Source: Sipunculus nudus (taxonomy: Eukaryota; Annelida; Sipuncula; Golfingiida; Sipunculidae). Taken from it: 64,000 bases of DNA. A program made the position numbers and the translations under genes. This document shows, one piece after another, positions 43,322-55,627 of the stretch; the stretch's first letter is position 1; each line of letters starts with the position of its first letter. A model generated the notes under the pieces. The model saw only the letters and a program-made list of their open reading frames with translations. It was not told the DNA's origin and ran no database searches. Location of the stretch: positions 94,154,330-94,218,329 of the forward strand of contig CM049307.1 in NCBI GenBank assembly GCA_026874595.1, given 5' to 3'.

Positions 43322-45440
43322 AAACAAGGGACCTGCGGGTCACGGCGCTCAGCTGAAATTGATTATGAGAATATTTAATAATGTTCAGACCAAATCCCAA
43401 TCGGGAATCTGACCGATCCAAACCTTGATCAGGATCTGGTCCAGCCCAAATCCTCATTCAGATTTTGTAATTGGACATAAAACTGAATAACAACTTCTAG
43501 CGTGTGATCTAATGACCAAAAAAAAAAAGAGTTCTTACTTTATAGGTGGGCCTTATATAAATCAAGTTTGAAACCAATATGTTGATCTGAACTAGAGACC
43601 CATGGGCCTCGACGCTCAGCTGAATTTGTCTTTAAGGATATTTTTCAAGAAATTCTTCACGATGAAGGTCCTGTGACCTTAACCAATGACCTTATGACCA
43701 TACAATCTGGGAACTTATTATCCTTGACCTTGCAGCATTTAGATTATTGTAACAATTTTGGTGGGTCCAGTGACCTTGAACTCTAAAAGGTAACCTCAAA
43801 ATCTGCAGATTTCTTCCACTTTGGGCAAGTAAGCCATGTATGAAAGATGGAAAGTTTGGGATGAAAAGTTTGATTTACAGTGCATCCACAATCTTTTAAA
43901 AGTTGTGGCTCCTGTGACCTTCACCTCTGAACTCTGGACCCTGAAAATCAAGATGTTTCTTACTTAAGTGGTGGGTCATAAATAAATCAAGTTTGAAGCC
44001 AATAAACTTTATTAATTTACATGGATTGTACAACTAGTAATAATAAGTAATACAAGGCACTCTCCATGGCTCGGATGTTGGTGCTCGGTAGTCGGTAAGG
44101 GAGGAGGAAAATGGAGGACCCGGAGAAAACCACCGACCTTGCACGGGCAACTACAACCCACTCTCATAGCCACGCCGGGAATCGAACCCGGGTTGCCTGC
44201 GGCGAAGGCCGAGCGTTTTACCACTCAGCTGTCCAGGTCCAATCTATCTATCCAAACCAGAATTATCATCCATATACTAATTTGTGAATGGATGGGCCCT
44301 GTGACCCTGACCTTTGATCCTATGACCCAAAAAATCATAAAGAATCTTCCCCTTTTGGAATGTGAGCAATATTTTGAAGATGGAAGGTTTGTGATGAAAA
44401 GTTTGGCCTGAAATGCAAACAAATTCTTTTTAAAGAAATGGTTCTTGTGACCTTGACCTTTGAACCCCAAAATCGACAGGGTTCTTACTTTAGTGGTGAG
44501 CTATATATAAGTTAAGTTTGAAAACCAATATGTCAAACTATACAGGAATTATCATCTGGAAATTAATTTGTGATCAGATGGCCCCTGTGACTTTCATCTA
44601 TGACCTCTGGACCCTGAAAATCAAGATGTTTCTTACTTAAGTGGTGGGTTACAAATAAATCAAGTTTGAAACCAATCTACCTATCCAAATTATAATTATC
44701 ATCCATAAACTAATTTGTGTATGTATAGGCCCTGTGACCCTGACCTTTGACCCTATGACCCACAAAATCATAAAGAATCTTCCCTTATTGGAAAGTGAGC
44801 AATATTTTGAAGATGGAAGGTTTGTGATGAAAAGTTTGGCTTGAAATGCAAACAAATTCTTTTTAAAGAAATGGGTCCTGTGATCTTGACTTTTGACCCC
44901 CAAAATTCTTACTTTAGTGGTGAGCCATATATAAGTTAAGTTTGAAAACTGATATGTCAAACTAAACTGGAATTATCATCTGGAAACTAATTTGTGATCA
45001 GATGGCCCCTGTGACCTTCACCTTTGACCTTTGACCCCAAATTCATTTATGCTCTCCCCATACTGGCAAGTCAGCTAAATGCACAAGATGAAAGGTTTGG
45101 GACGAAAAGCTTGGCTTAAAATGCGGCCATAATCTTTCAAATAAATGAGTCCTGTGACCTTGACCTTTGACCTCATGACCCAAAAATCATACAGGTTCTT
45201 GCTTTAGTGGTGGGCCATAGGTAAGTCAAGTTTGAAATCCAAATGTCAATCCAACCTGGAGTTATCATCTGGAAACAAATTGGTGTGGATGGACGGATGG
45301 ACAGACGGACACACAGAGACGAACAGACAGGGTGATTACTAAAGGGCATCCACTTGTGATCAATAAACACACCAGATTTTGGGACACTAGATGGAATCAC
45401 AGCTGAGAAACTGATATGATTTTTGTCATTTTATAGTAAA
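43322..45440 (+). mobile_element. Pearl-like elements, nested or joined copies
   Basis: Two 5' termini occur in a row (GACCTGCGGGTCACGGCGCT near 43328; GAGACCCATGGGCCTCGACG near 43595). A long core of units of about 150 bp follows, each with CCTGTGACC.TGACCTTTGA, GGAAGGTTTG.GATGAAAAG and TTTGGCTT.AAATGC. A GGACGGATGGACAGACGGAC tract lies near 45290. It is interrupted by a SINE at 44004-44238. Mutual similarity of neighbouring units suggests unequal exchange. Confidence 0.7.
44004..44238 (-). mobile_element. tRNA-derived SINE with CCAAT target duplication
   Basis: Read on the minus strand it begins CTGGACAGCTGAGTGG (A box 44221-44230), then GGTTCGATTC (B box 44180-44189), GTGGTTTTCTCCGGGTCCTCC, and an AT-rich 3' end with AATAAAG. 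It is flanked by CCAAT at 43999-44003 and 44239-44243. The host pearl-like sequence without insertion (TTTGAAGCCAATCTATCTAT) occurs at about 50295-50315 and 51930. It is the same SINE family as 22850-23060 and is better preserved here. Confidence 0.8.
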
Positions 45441-46240
45441 ACAAGTGACCCATGGGTCATGACGCTCAGCTGCCAAGCATGAACTGCGACATCATGGGCT
45501 GAGATTCATAACTTCCAGTCAAATTTTTGAAGAACCTATTTGCCAATTTGTTGAAATTTTCTACGACAACAGAAATATATATCACCTATGTCTAGTTAAA
45601 ACACAGCGAATTGATGGTCTGAGGAAAAATGTATGATTGTTGAGCTATCAGGAACCATTCCCATTGCCTGCTTGATACCTGTCAGTCTCAAAAGGAACAC
45701 CACACATGCTAAATATAAGATCAAAATATATAGCAAAATTCAAGGAAATCCATGGAAGATTAACTGAAAAATGGGTGCTTCTGTATGAATTGTTATTCAA
45801 TACAAGCCAACTGTACTGAACTTTTATAAATGACGGTAATATTTATTAAGAAATATTCGACCCAATCCTTTGCAAGATTACATTAATATACGTCCGACTG
45901 CCTTCACTTTAACAGTTCTTGCGATAATATGATCAAAAGGAATTTAAAGATGGTTGCCTGGTGGCCATTTTGGACTTCTGACAGGTCTGAAATCAGACAA
46001 CCACCATTCTCTAAATCGGACCAAAAATTGAAGGAAAATTACTGAAACTGCACTGAAAAAAGGATTTCTAAGGTGGCTAACTGGCAGACATAATGGATTT
46101 CTGACAAGTCTGACATTTAATATCACACATCCTCCAATAAGAGACCAAACTTGGGGCAAATTCTCCAAATGATGTTACAGTAATGAATGTCCAAAACAAT
46201 TCAAAAGGCATTTTCAGGCGCTCATATCAGATTGATAGAT
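45441..46240 (+). mobile_element. Pearl-like 5' terminus with a divergent interior
   Basis: It opens with GTGACCCATGGGTCATGACG and CTCAGCTG, the pearl-like 5' end. The interior lacks the GACCTTTGACC units and instead has CTGGTGGCCATTTTGGACTT- and CTGACAGGTCTGA-type sequence repeated once (about 45955-46000 and 46075-46110). It may be a different core or a 5' end joined to other sequence. The right limit is uncertain. Confidence 0.4.
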
Positions 46241-46747
46241 ATGCAAATGTAAAAGTGTAGGTCCAATATTTTTATTATCACTCTGCTTTACAATGGGGTC
46301 AGCAGGGTTGGTAACTTGCAAAACCTGAAAGAAAAGAAATGCAGAAAGCATGACTAAGAGTCTTGTAATAAAATAAAGCCATCCTAAATCAAGTACACAT
46401 CCACATATTATGAGAACAAACACTTGCTTTTATATCTGGTGATTTATATATAAATATTCAGATATCTAGGAAACTAAGTTTATTGCTATGATTCCATAAA
46501 ATAAACTGCAAAATGTTCCCATCATCTTATAAATCAGTAGCTAAACCTTAATACTATACTCTCATAGTCTTAATGCCTGGCTGACGCATTCTGGCAACAG
46601 TGTTTTTGTTATGCAGTAACGAGGTACTTATCACTAGGCCTTATCACTTAATAGCCTGATACAAAAGGGAGTCATATGTCACCAGTGTCACTCTCAACTA
46701 CAGCCTCACGGTAAGATGTACCAGCTGGAGTGCAAGCCTATATATAC
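46241..46747. other. Unassigned sequence
   Basis: No gene or repeat family recognised. Confidence 0.4.
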
Positions 46748-47863
46748 AAGAAAAATAGAGATGGTCTACAAAATAAGTTGACCTGACCTATGACCTTGGC
46801 CTTTTGCCAACATATCAACTGCATTCTTTCTAAATGATGGGTAACTACTAACCAATTACATCTGGCCGGGTGTAATTACTTGGCAACCAATGAGTGAATA
46901 ACTTAGACCTGCAACCTTTAACCTCCTGACCAGCTGACCTCAAAATCAATTGGTTATTTCTTCATGCAAAAAGAACCATAAATATGTAGTTTGAATTACA
47001 TTGAGTGATGCATAGATGTGGCATATGTGAAAGACTGATGGTTTGGGTTAAACAGTTTCACTTGAAATATGTTCACAAGCATTTAGAACAATATTGTGAC
47101 CTTGACCTATGACCTTTTGAACTCAACATCAATAGGCTTCTTCCCTTGTTGGTAGGTAAGCCATATATGACAGATGGAAAGTATAGATTGAATAGTTTGC
47201 CTGAAAATGACTCCATGCAAGAAGAGGGTGCTGTGAACCTGACCTTTGACCTCAAAATCAACAGGTCTTTTTCCCTGTTGGAAGAGAAGCAATATCAGTG
47301 CTGAAAGGTTTGGAATGAAAGGTCTAGCTTGAAATGTGTCCACAAACTTTTCAAAGAAGTGGATCCTGTGACCCTGACCTTTGACCTTGTGACCTCAACA
47401 TCTATAGGATTCTTCTCCCACTTAGTAGGTGAGCTATATGTGAAAGATCAAAGAATTGGGATAATGGTTTGGCTTAAAATGCATCCACAGGCTTTTCAAA
47501 AGAGTTGTTTTTGTGACCTTGACCTTTGACCTTGTAACCTAAAAATAATTATGGTTCTTCCCCAGTTGGTAGGTGAGCTGTATGTGAAAGATGTTAGGTT
47601 TGGGATGAAAATTTTGGCTAAAAGAATTATTTCTGGGGGTGCAAACACACCCCATAACTTCGAGAATATAGGTCGCAGTGACCTAATATCAGGTTTGCAA
47701 GGAGATCTTTTTAGAACCTCTAAGACTGCATAGGGTTCATGGCCCTAACCCCTACGGTTATGATTTGTGCCCTGCTAACGGAAGGACGGCCGGCCGGACG
47801 GAAGGACGACGGACAAAGACCCATCGCTATAGCCTAGCATGACTGAAAGTCAGCTGAGCTAAA
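46748..47863 (+). mobile_element. Pearl-like element (twin of 19408-20525)
   Basis: Same start (ACAAGAAAAATAGAGATGG), same core order and same end (AAGTCAGCTGAGCTAAAAAG) as the copy at 19408-20525, with only scattered differences over 1.1 kb. The ACGG tract differs slightly in length. High similarity suggests recent mobilisation or segmental copying. Confidence 0.8.
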
Positions 47864-48250
47864 AAGTAAAAATAGAAAAAATGTGGCGCCACCAATTATC
47901 AGAAAGTATCAAACCCAGTCATGTCAACATTCAAGCGAAGGTTCAGAGCAATACATGCATTAATCGTCAAAATACTGGAGGTTTTGTATCAAATAAACAA
48001 TTATTCTGGGGGGTACTTAAGAGCCCCATAGCTCGAAGGATATAGGTCACAGTGACCTACTTTCAGGTTTCCAAGGATATTTTGTATGGACCTCTCTGGA
48101 TATTCAGTTACAGGTTTCTAGGTCCAATGGTGTCAAACCGTGCCAGTCCAACATACAGACAGACAGACGAATGGAGAGACAGACAGACGGAAGACGGACG
48201 CTGACCGATCACGAAGTCTCTGTAATGTAGTCTAATGTAGTCTTGAAGTG
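47864..48250 (+). mobile_element. Pearl-like 3' module fragment
   Basis: Carries the module seen in other composites: GTGGCGCCACCA, CAAACCCAGTCATG, ATACTGGAGGTTTTGTATCA, AGCCCCATAGCTCG and TAGGTCACAGTGACCTA. An AGACAGACAGACG tract follows. It lacks its own 5' end, and the typical terminus is missing on the right before the MITE at 48254. Confidence 0.55.
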
Positions 48251-48253
48251 TAA

Positions 48254-48543
48254 GGCCAAAAAAATGTATGGTTCTCAGACACCGCCCGCGTCAATTTTAA
48301 CCCCCGGCAACAACAATTTATATTTTGATGTTCATCTTTCAAGAAGATAAAATAATACAATGTTGATAAGATTTCTTTTTTATTATGGAGTGCATTTACC
48401 TGTTCAGCAAAATAATTATGTTATTATCATACTGTTCCCTGATCATATGACTTTTTTTAATCGAAATATACAAAAATAGGTAAAAAATCGCCCATCCACA
48501 CTGATTTTAAAAAAGTGCCTGAGAACCATTCCTTTTTTTGGCC
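48254..48543. mobile_element. Harbinger-type MITE with TAA target duplication
   Basis: Terminal inverted repeats of about 29 bp: GGCCAAAAAAA then ATGGTTCTCAG.CAC, matched in reverse by GTGCCTGAGAACCATTCC then TTTTTTTGGCC. TAA flanks both ends (48251-48253, 48544-48546), the 3-bp target duplication typical of PIF/Harbinger elements. The 290-bp interior has no coding frame. The degenerate relative at 3352-3692 shares the interior. Confidence 0.8.
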
Positions 48544-48803
48544 TAACAATGGCTTTTTAATGGGAAATTGACGTTTTCTTTAATATCACGCAGGGACGAA
48601 GACCTACTGACCCAATTTTCGGTATGGTAGGAGATTTCGGGGACATCTAACTGTATGCCGAATTTCGGATTCGTACGTCTAACGGTTTCAAAACATGCCC
48701 TGTTAACGGACGTCCGGACGGACGGCCGTACGGACGGACGGACAAGGACAAGGACCATGACTAAAGTTCAGATGATATATAGTCAGCTGAGCTAAAAATC
48801 AAC
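48544..48803 (+). mobile_element. Pearl-like 3' end fragment
   Basis: Contains ACATGCCCTGTTAACGGACG, a GGACGGACGGCCGTACGGAC tract, and the terminus TATAGTCAGCTGAGCTAAAA. No core units remain. Confidence 0.6.
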
Positions 48804-49626
48804 AGCATATATCTGACAGTTCTGGACATACTGCGCGAATAGGAATTCAGAGATGGCTGCCATGATTTTTCGAGCATATCCTAAGACACGGAGCATAACT
48901 TTTTTTTTAATTTCACGTTAGTGCCCTTTTGAAGGGAAATCCAGTTTTTCAATATATATTAATACGGAAACAAAATACATGCACAGTTTTGCTGCGTAAT
49001 GACGAAGTATCTGTTGATATATATATATATGTGTGTGTGTGTGAGGGTGTGTGCGTGTGTGTGACCGTGTGTGTGTTTGTGATATATATGTAAATATATA
49101 TATATAGTCAGATATTGCAGGAATGTTTGTATTTTTGATAAAATATGTGGTAAACAGAGTTACAAATACACTTTGGTTTCATCTATTCCTTATTAATGTA
49201 CATGTATGTTATTCCAATCGCATGTACAGCATGTTGTTCATCTGTCAATTATGTGTTGTTGTGATATATATTATATTAAAATCGTATAGCCGGTCGTCAT
49301 CATATGAAGGAGCCATCTGTCGATAAATCTGGATTAGCTGGACATTAGCCATGACAACATGACACTCAGGCCCTCTGAAATAAACTGATAGGGCCATCGT
49401 CTTCAGTTAATCAACGATCGACGTTTGGGGTGGCAGGCTGCCGCTAGCTTGGCATACGTTCTGATAACATAATAGTCTGACCCAATTCCAGATATACGGC
49501 GTGAATAGGTCCACATTTTTGTTAAGCACCGAGTACATGACAGAAAATAATCGACTGGTTAAAAGCAGACAAAACACTGTTTCTCCCTCCATATACGGGG
49601 AGATATGATAACGCCTCAAAAACGAA

Positions 49627-49669
<43 letters not shown>

Positions 49670-49883
49670 TTGTTATTTTAAACGCCTTGGTTGACAGTAT
49701 TCATGTACCCGCATCACAGTGATATAATTTACAATATTACAAATGAGCCTATGATAACAAAAAACATTTATCAATGTTAAAAAAACTTAAAAAAAACAAT
49801 ATATTTACAAAATATCCAACTGAGACTTATGGGAATACTATTAAATGATAAATAGAACTATATCAGATTCACCATTCCACTCT
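48804..49883. other. Unassigned sequence with microsatellites
   Basis: No gene recognised. Holds a GT-rich tract (49029-49080) and an AT tract (49631-49665). Confidence 0.5.
49631..49665. repeat. (AT)n microsatellite
   Basis: About 17 AT units. Confidence 0.95.
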
Positions 49884-50937
49884 AAAACTAGGGACCCATG
49901 GGTCTCGACGCTCAGCTGAATTTGTCTTTTAGGATATTTTTTAAGAAATTCTTCAGAATGATGGTCCTGTGGCCTTAACCAATGACCTTATGACCAAAAT
50001 ATCTGGGAACTTATTATCCTTGACCTTGCAGCATTTAGATTATTGTAACAATCTTTAAAAAAATGGTGGGTCCAGTGACCTTGACCTCTAAAAGGTAACC
50101 TCAAAATCTACAGATTTCTTCCACTTTGGGCAAGTTAGCCATGTTTGAAAGATGAAAAGTCTGGGATGAAAAGTTTGATTTACAGTGCATCCACAATCTT
50201 TTGAAAGTTGTGGCTCCTGTGACCTTCACCTTTGACCTCTGGACCCTGAAAATCAAGATGTTTCTTACTTAAGTGGTGGGTCATAAATAATTCAAGTTTG
50301 AAGCCAATCTATCTATCCAAACTAGAATTATCATCCATAAACTAATTTGTGAATGGATGGGTCCTGTGACCTTGACCAATGATCCTATGACCCACAAAAT
50401 CATAAAGAATCTTCCCCTATTGGAGAGTGAGCAATATTTTGAAGATGGAAGGTTTGTGATGAAAAGTTTGGCTTGAAATGCAAACAAATTCATTTAAAAG
50501 AAATGGGTCCTGTGACCTTGACCTTTGAACCCCAAAATTAATAGGGTTCTCACTTTAGTGGTGAGCCATATATGTTAAGTTTGAAAACCAACATGTCAAA
50601 CTAAACTGGAATTATCATCTGGAAACTAATTTGTGATCAGATGGCCCCTCTCATCTTCACCTTTGACCTTGTGAACCCAAATTCATTTATGCTCTCCCCA
50701 TACTGGCAAGTTAGCTAAATGCACAAGATGGAATGAATTTTGGAATGAAAGGTCTAGCTTGAAATGTGTCCACAACCTTTTCAAAGAAGTGGATCCTGTG
50801 ACCCTGACCTTTGACCTTGTGACCTCAACATCTATAGGATTCTTCTCCCACTTAGCAGGTGAGCTATATGTGAAAGATCAAAGAATAGGGATGAAAGGTT
50901 TGGGTTAAAATGCATCCACAGTCAGCTGAGCTAATAA
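49884..50937 (+). mobile_element. Pearl-like element, recombinant
   Basis: The 5' end is CTAGGGACCCATGGGTCTCG and ACGCTCAGCTGAATTTG. Core units of the 43-45 kb type follow. At about 50738 the sequence switches to the core of the 19.4/46.7 kb type (GGAATGAAAGGTCTAGCTTG, GTGGATCCTGTGACCCTGAC) and ends CACAGTCAGCTGAGCTAAT without an ACGG tract. The switch point indicates recombination between subfamilies or a deletion. Confidence 0.7.
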
Positions 50938-51269
50938 AAATAATATTTTGTGATCTAACCCTGTGTTTTCTAATGCTGACACTTAAGCATGTGAGCAGTT
51001 TGTGAATATAACATCTATACTATTTACATGATCATCGGTTGTCTCATTGATAATATAAGCTGTTGACAGTTCAACAACTCATCAATTAGACCCTATTGTT
51101 TTATTATACTTTTTATTTCATAAACATATACGGTTGCAATATAACTGATAACCCCAGTCCACAGGGGCTAGGACGGTAAAAGTGGGATTAACAACATCTT
51201 TGCATATACAAATGGGATATGAATTTTAATTCAACAGTGCTAACAAGAAAACGAATTACTGAATATTTA
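50938..51269. other. Unassigned sequence between two pearl-like elements
   Basis: AT-rich. No gene or repeat recognised. Confidence 0.4.
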
Positions 51270-52952
51270 ACTATGGACCCATGGGTTTTGACGCTCAGCT
51301 GAATTTGTCTATAAGGATATTTTTTAAAAAATCTTCAGAATGATGGTCCTGCGGCCTTAACCAATGACCTTATGACAAAAAAATCTGAGAACTTATTATC
51401 CTTGAACTTGCAGCATTTAGATTATTGTAACAATCTTTAAAAGAAAAACAGTGGATCCGGTGACCTTGACCTCTAAAAGGTAACCTAAAAATCTACAGAT
51501 TTCTTCCACTTTGGGCAAGTAAGCCATGTTTCAAAGATGGAAAGTTTGGGATGAAAATTTTGATTTACAGTGCATCCACAATCTTTTGAAAGTCGTGGCT
51601 CCTGTGACCTGCACCTTTGACCTCTGGACCCTGAAAATCAAGATGTTCCTTACTTAAGTGGTGGGTCACAAATAATTCAACAATCTTTAAAAAAAAACAG
51701 TGGATCCGGTGACCTTGACCTCTAAAAGGTAACCTCAAAATCTACAGATTTCTTCCACTTTGGGCAAGTAAGCCATGTTTCAAAGATGGAAAGTTTGGGA
51801 TGAAAATTTTGATTTACAGTGCATCCACAATCTTTTGAAAGTCGTGGCTCCTGTGACCTTCACCTTTGACCTCTGGACCCTGAAAATCAAGATGTTTCTT
51901 ACTTAAGTGGTGGGTCACAAATAATTCAAGTTTGAAGCCAATCTATCTATCCAAACTAGAATTATCATCCATAAACTAATTTGTGAATGGATGGGCCCTG
52001 TGACCTTTACCTTGACCCTATGACCCACAAAATCATAAAGAATCTTCCCCTATTGGAAAGTGAGCAATATTTTGAAGATGGAAGGTTTGTGATGAAAAGT
52101 TTGGCTTGAAATGCAATCAAATTCTTTTTGAGAATGATGGTGAGCCATATATGTTAAGTTTGAGAACCAATATGTCAAACTAATCTGGAATTATAATTTG
52201 GAAACTAATTTGTGATCAGATGGCCCCTCTCATCTTCACCTTTGACCTTGTGAACCCAAATTCATTTATGCTCTCCCCATACTGGCAAGTCGAGCTAAAT
52301 GCACAAGATGGAAAGTTTGGGACGAAAATCTTGCTTTAGTGTAGGGCCATAGGTAAGTCAAGTTTGAAATCCAAATGTCAATCCAACCTGAAGTTATCAT
52401 CAGGAAACAAATTTGTGTAGATGGACGGATGGAAAGACACACAAGACGAACAGACGGACAGACAGGGTGATTACTAAAGGGCATCCACCTGTGATCAATA
52501 AACACACCAGATTTTTGGACACTAGATGGAATTACAGCTGAGAAAATGACATGATTGTTTTCATTTTAAAGTAAAAAAATTGAAAAATATTCGTAAAAAA
52601 TAAGAAAAATACACCACTTTTCTGGAACTGACAAAACTAGTCATGGTCAATATACAAGGCAAGATTCATGACATTCCATGCATTAATTATCAAGATATTG
52701 GAGGATTTGTATCAATTTTTTTATTATTCTGGGGGGGGGGGGTACTTACAAGCACCATAGCTCGGTGGATATAGGTCGCAGTGACCTAATTTCAAGTTTC
52801 CAAGGAGATTTTTTATGGACCTCCCTAGATATTTAGTAACAGGCTTCTAGGGTCAGTGGTTACGATTTGTGCCCTGCTAACGGACGACCGGACGGACGAC
52901 GGACAAAGCGCCACACCTATACCTCAGATGACTTACAGTCAGCTGAGCTAAA
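51270..52952 (+). mobile_element. Pearl-like element with recent internal duplication
   Basis: 5' end TGGACCCATGGGTTTTGACG and CTCAGCTGAA. Core units, a GGACGGATGGAAAGACACAC tract, the second module (TCTGGAACTGACAAAACTAG, CACCATAGCTCGGTGGATAT), a GACGACCGGACGGACGACGG tract and the 3' end TACAGTCAGCTGAGCTAAAA follow. A 250-bp direct duplication lies at 51431-51930. A G-run is at about 52732-52741. Confidence 0.75.
51431..51930 (+). repeat. 250-bp near-identical tandem duplication
   Basis: The block starting CAATCTTTAAAA..AAAACAG at 51431 restarts at 51681. The two copies differ only at a few positions (for example GACCTGCACC versus GACCTTCACC, and TGTTCC versus TGTTTC). A recent unequal-exchange or replication-slippage event inside the element. 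Confidence 0.85.
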
Positions 52953-54249
52953 AAATGGACAGACAGACAGAGAGGTGGACAAACAAAGCTGATCACTTTA
53001 TCTCACACTCTGCTTAGGCAGGTTAATAATGAACATAATTTTGCATTATATCCTCATTTTAAAGTAAATCAATTTTTCCAAGTTTATATATTATAGAGAT
53101 TTGCAATATTCACAAATATCTGAATATATACGTTGCTTTCAAATTTCAGGCTTTAATAACTTATATTCATGTACACACAGGATATGAAATTAAATTCAAC
53201 AGTGCTTACAGGAAATATAAGTTAATTAACTATAAATTAACAGTCACTTTATTTTCCATTTTGCTGAGGAGGGAAAAAAATGAACTACTATTTGCACAAG
53301 ATCCTCTTATGTTGTTACTACATCATTTTTTAATTATACACATTTTACACATTTGCAAAATCATCTCTATATCTGAATATATAAAATGATTCACAATTCT
53401 AGATTCGCTTCCTCATTTATCGCTAATTGTATTATATAACATTACATTATGCACACAGTTGTATTTATTTTTATACCACAAAAATGTACATCCATTTTAT
53501 AAATCTGCAAAACAATAAACATCTGAAAATATAACTTTATTCAGAATTCACCATTTTAAATTGCACCCTACTTTATACATAATTCGGTTCATATATGAGC
53601 AAATATACATTCTGATTGGTTTAATTTTATATATTAATTTGTCAAGATTATATAAATATGCTACACTGCAACAACATGGCATCTTCTAGATTACTCCCTG
53701 AATTAGAAAATGTGGAATGGAAACAGCTTTACAGTTAAGGAAATATTTCAAACAATAAATAAACCAATTATTGCATTAAACTCGGTGGGGGGGGGGGGGG
53801 TGATATGAGAATAACTGTACACCTGTGACCCCTGCTCCCCCAGTGACCCATAAAAAATCCGGTAAGCAGGCAGAGCTATATTAAATGACCTGCAGTGACC
53901 AGAAGTGGGCTGCCTGGGTCTAGACCATGCGGGTGAATACAATAAATACCCAAAACAGTTCAATAAGTACGTATTTTTTAGCTTTTATATTCAAATTTCA
54001 TGCTTTAAGAGAACAAATACTTGCGAGTACATGCTGTGAAAATAAAAACAACAGTACTTACAGGACAAAAAGTTTCATAGAGAAAGTTGGGCAAAATAAA
54101 ATATAGGGATGTTAAATTATTTGAAGCATTGTATGTCGATGAAGATATTTGAAAAAAAACTGTGAATAATATTTCTGTGAATAATATTTCTGAGACATCA
54201 ATATAAAAGTGGAGAGAAACAATATAGGGATTTTATATTTATGCTAATA
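52953..54249. other. Unassigned AT-rich sequence
   Basis: Contains a G-run near 53787-53799. No gene recognised. Confidence 0.45.
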
Positions 54250-54950
54250 ACTTTAAACATGGGTCATGACGCTCAGCCGACTGACATGTTGACAAAATAT
54301 CCTTGCACAGGCAACTAATTCAGATAATGGTGGTGGTATCATCTTTGATGCATATTACCTTAAGTTTATCAAGACCCGTAAGCACACCAAATTTGATGAC
54401 AATTAATCAAGCTGTTCCTGAGGAATCTAGCAATTTGTGTGTATTTTGCATAACCAGTATTTCTGGAAATTATGCCCCGTAACTCGGTGAATATAGGTCA
54501 CAGTGACCTAATTACTTTTACCACAGTGACTTAAGAACTTTTGAGAAACTCTCAGGTCAAGTTAGAAGATGTTAGAACCAAAGGTTATGATTTTTGCCCT
54601 GCTTTGGTATCAAATTTTCAATTATTCCGGAGTACTTATAAGCTGAGATGAAACACTCCATGATTAATATGCATGCAAAAAATCATTGTGATCAATTCAT
54701 TAGTTGTTCAGATACTGGAGCTTTTGCATCAAATTTTTAACCATTCTGGAGGGTACTTCTGAGCCCCATAGCTCGGAGGATATAAGTAACAGAGACCTTA
54801 TTTCAGGTTTCCAAGGAGTTCTTTTCAGAACCTCTAAGACTGCATAAGGTTCATGATCCTAGCCATTACGGTAACGCGTTGTGCCCTGATAACGGACGGC
54901 CGAACGGCCGGACGGAAGGACAACGGACAATGACCCATCGCATTACAACA
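54250..54950 (+). mobile_element. Pearl-like element, short divergent copy
   Basis: 5' end AACATGGGTCATGACGCTCA with CAGCCGACTGACATG. It contains ATAGGTCACAGTGACCTAAT, CCCCATAGCTCGGAGGATAT and GTGCCCTGATAACGGACGGC. A GAACGGCCGGACGGAAGGAC tract ends at ACCCATCGCATT. The CAGCTGAGCTAA terminus is missing. Confidence 0.6.
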
Positions 54951-55055
54951 GTTCATGATAACGAAAATCGGTCCCCGAGAATGGAACTGGTTTGCAAGCG
55001 AGCATTACAAGCGAAACAACGAAATGACCAGCGATGTGGCCATTATACTTTAAAA

Positions 55056-55183
55056 CTAGCAATTACCCGTGCTACGCACGGTTTGGGGCGAACACAACAA
55101 TCCGTACGGTGGTATCGGAAATCCACCGGAAATCCGGAGATACGGAAAATCACACAAATCGCGTTACGCTATCAATATATAGA
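55056..55183 (-). mobile_element. 128-bp miniature non-autonomous Helitron
   Basis: On the minus strand it begins TCTATATATTGATAGCG and ends with a 15-base hairpin (CCGTGC-GTA-GCACGG, 55067-55081), a GTAATTG spacer and CTAG. The flanks are A before TC and T after CTAG, exactly the A|T insertion site of Helitrons, with no target duplication. There is no coding capacity. The internal block AATCCGTACGGTGGTATC is shared with 56417-56572. Confidence 0.8.
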
Positions 55184-55627
55184 TCCATTATATGTATGGT
55201 GTTGTGGATAAAAATCTTTCGGAACAGCGTTCGGAACAGCGTACAGTAGCACACGGTCGCTCCAAGCCAGTGCCTAAAAATTGGTCGGGGTCTTTGACCA
55301 AATAGTCCCCTACACATGTATCATGTGGTATTAGAAACTGATCAACAATATCACATATACATACAAAAGAAACCGTCCATGGAATAGACCTTAGAAGAAA
55401 ATGCAAATGCAAAAATACCAGTTTTATTTGTGAAAATAGTAACAATGATGGCCATGACTTATACGCAATAAGCATACATACTGAATGAAAGAATAAAAAG
55501 CCTAAAAAACAAAGAGTATTACACAAACATGATTGAAAATGAGATGGCCCATGCATGTAAAAGAAACAAATACCTGTACAAACGCATTACATTTACATTT
55601 TTACAGGAATTTCCATTTGGGTAATAA

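Noticed and set aside
44139-44411. Open frames across the SINE at 44 kb on both strands
   Set aside because: They read through a SINE and pearl-like units, and similar frames recur in every pearl-like copy only because the repeat recurs.
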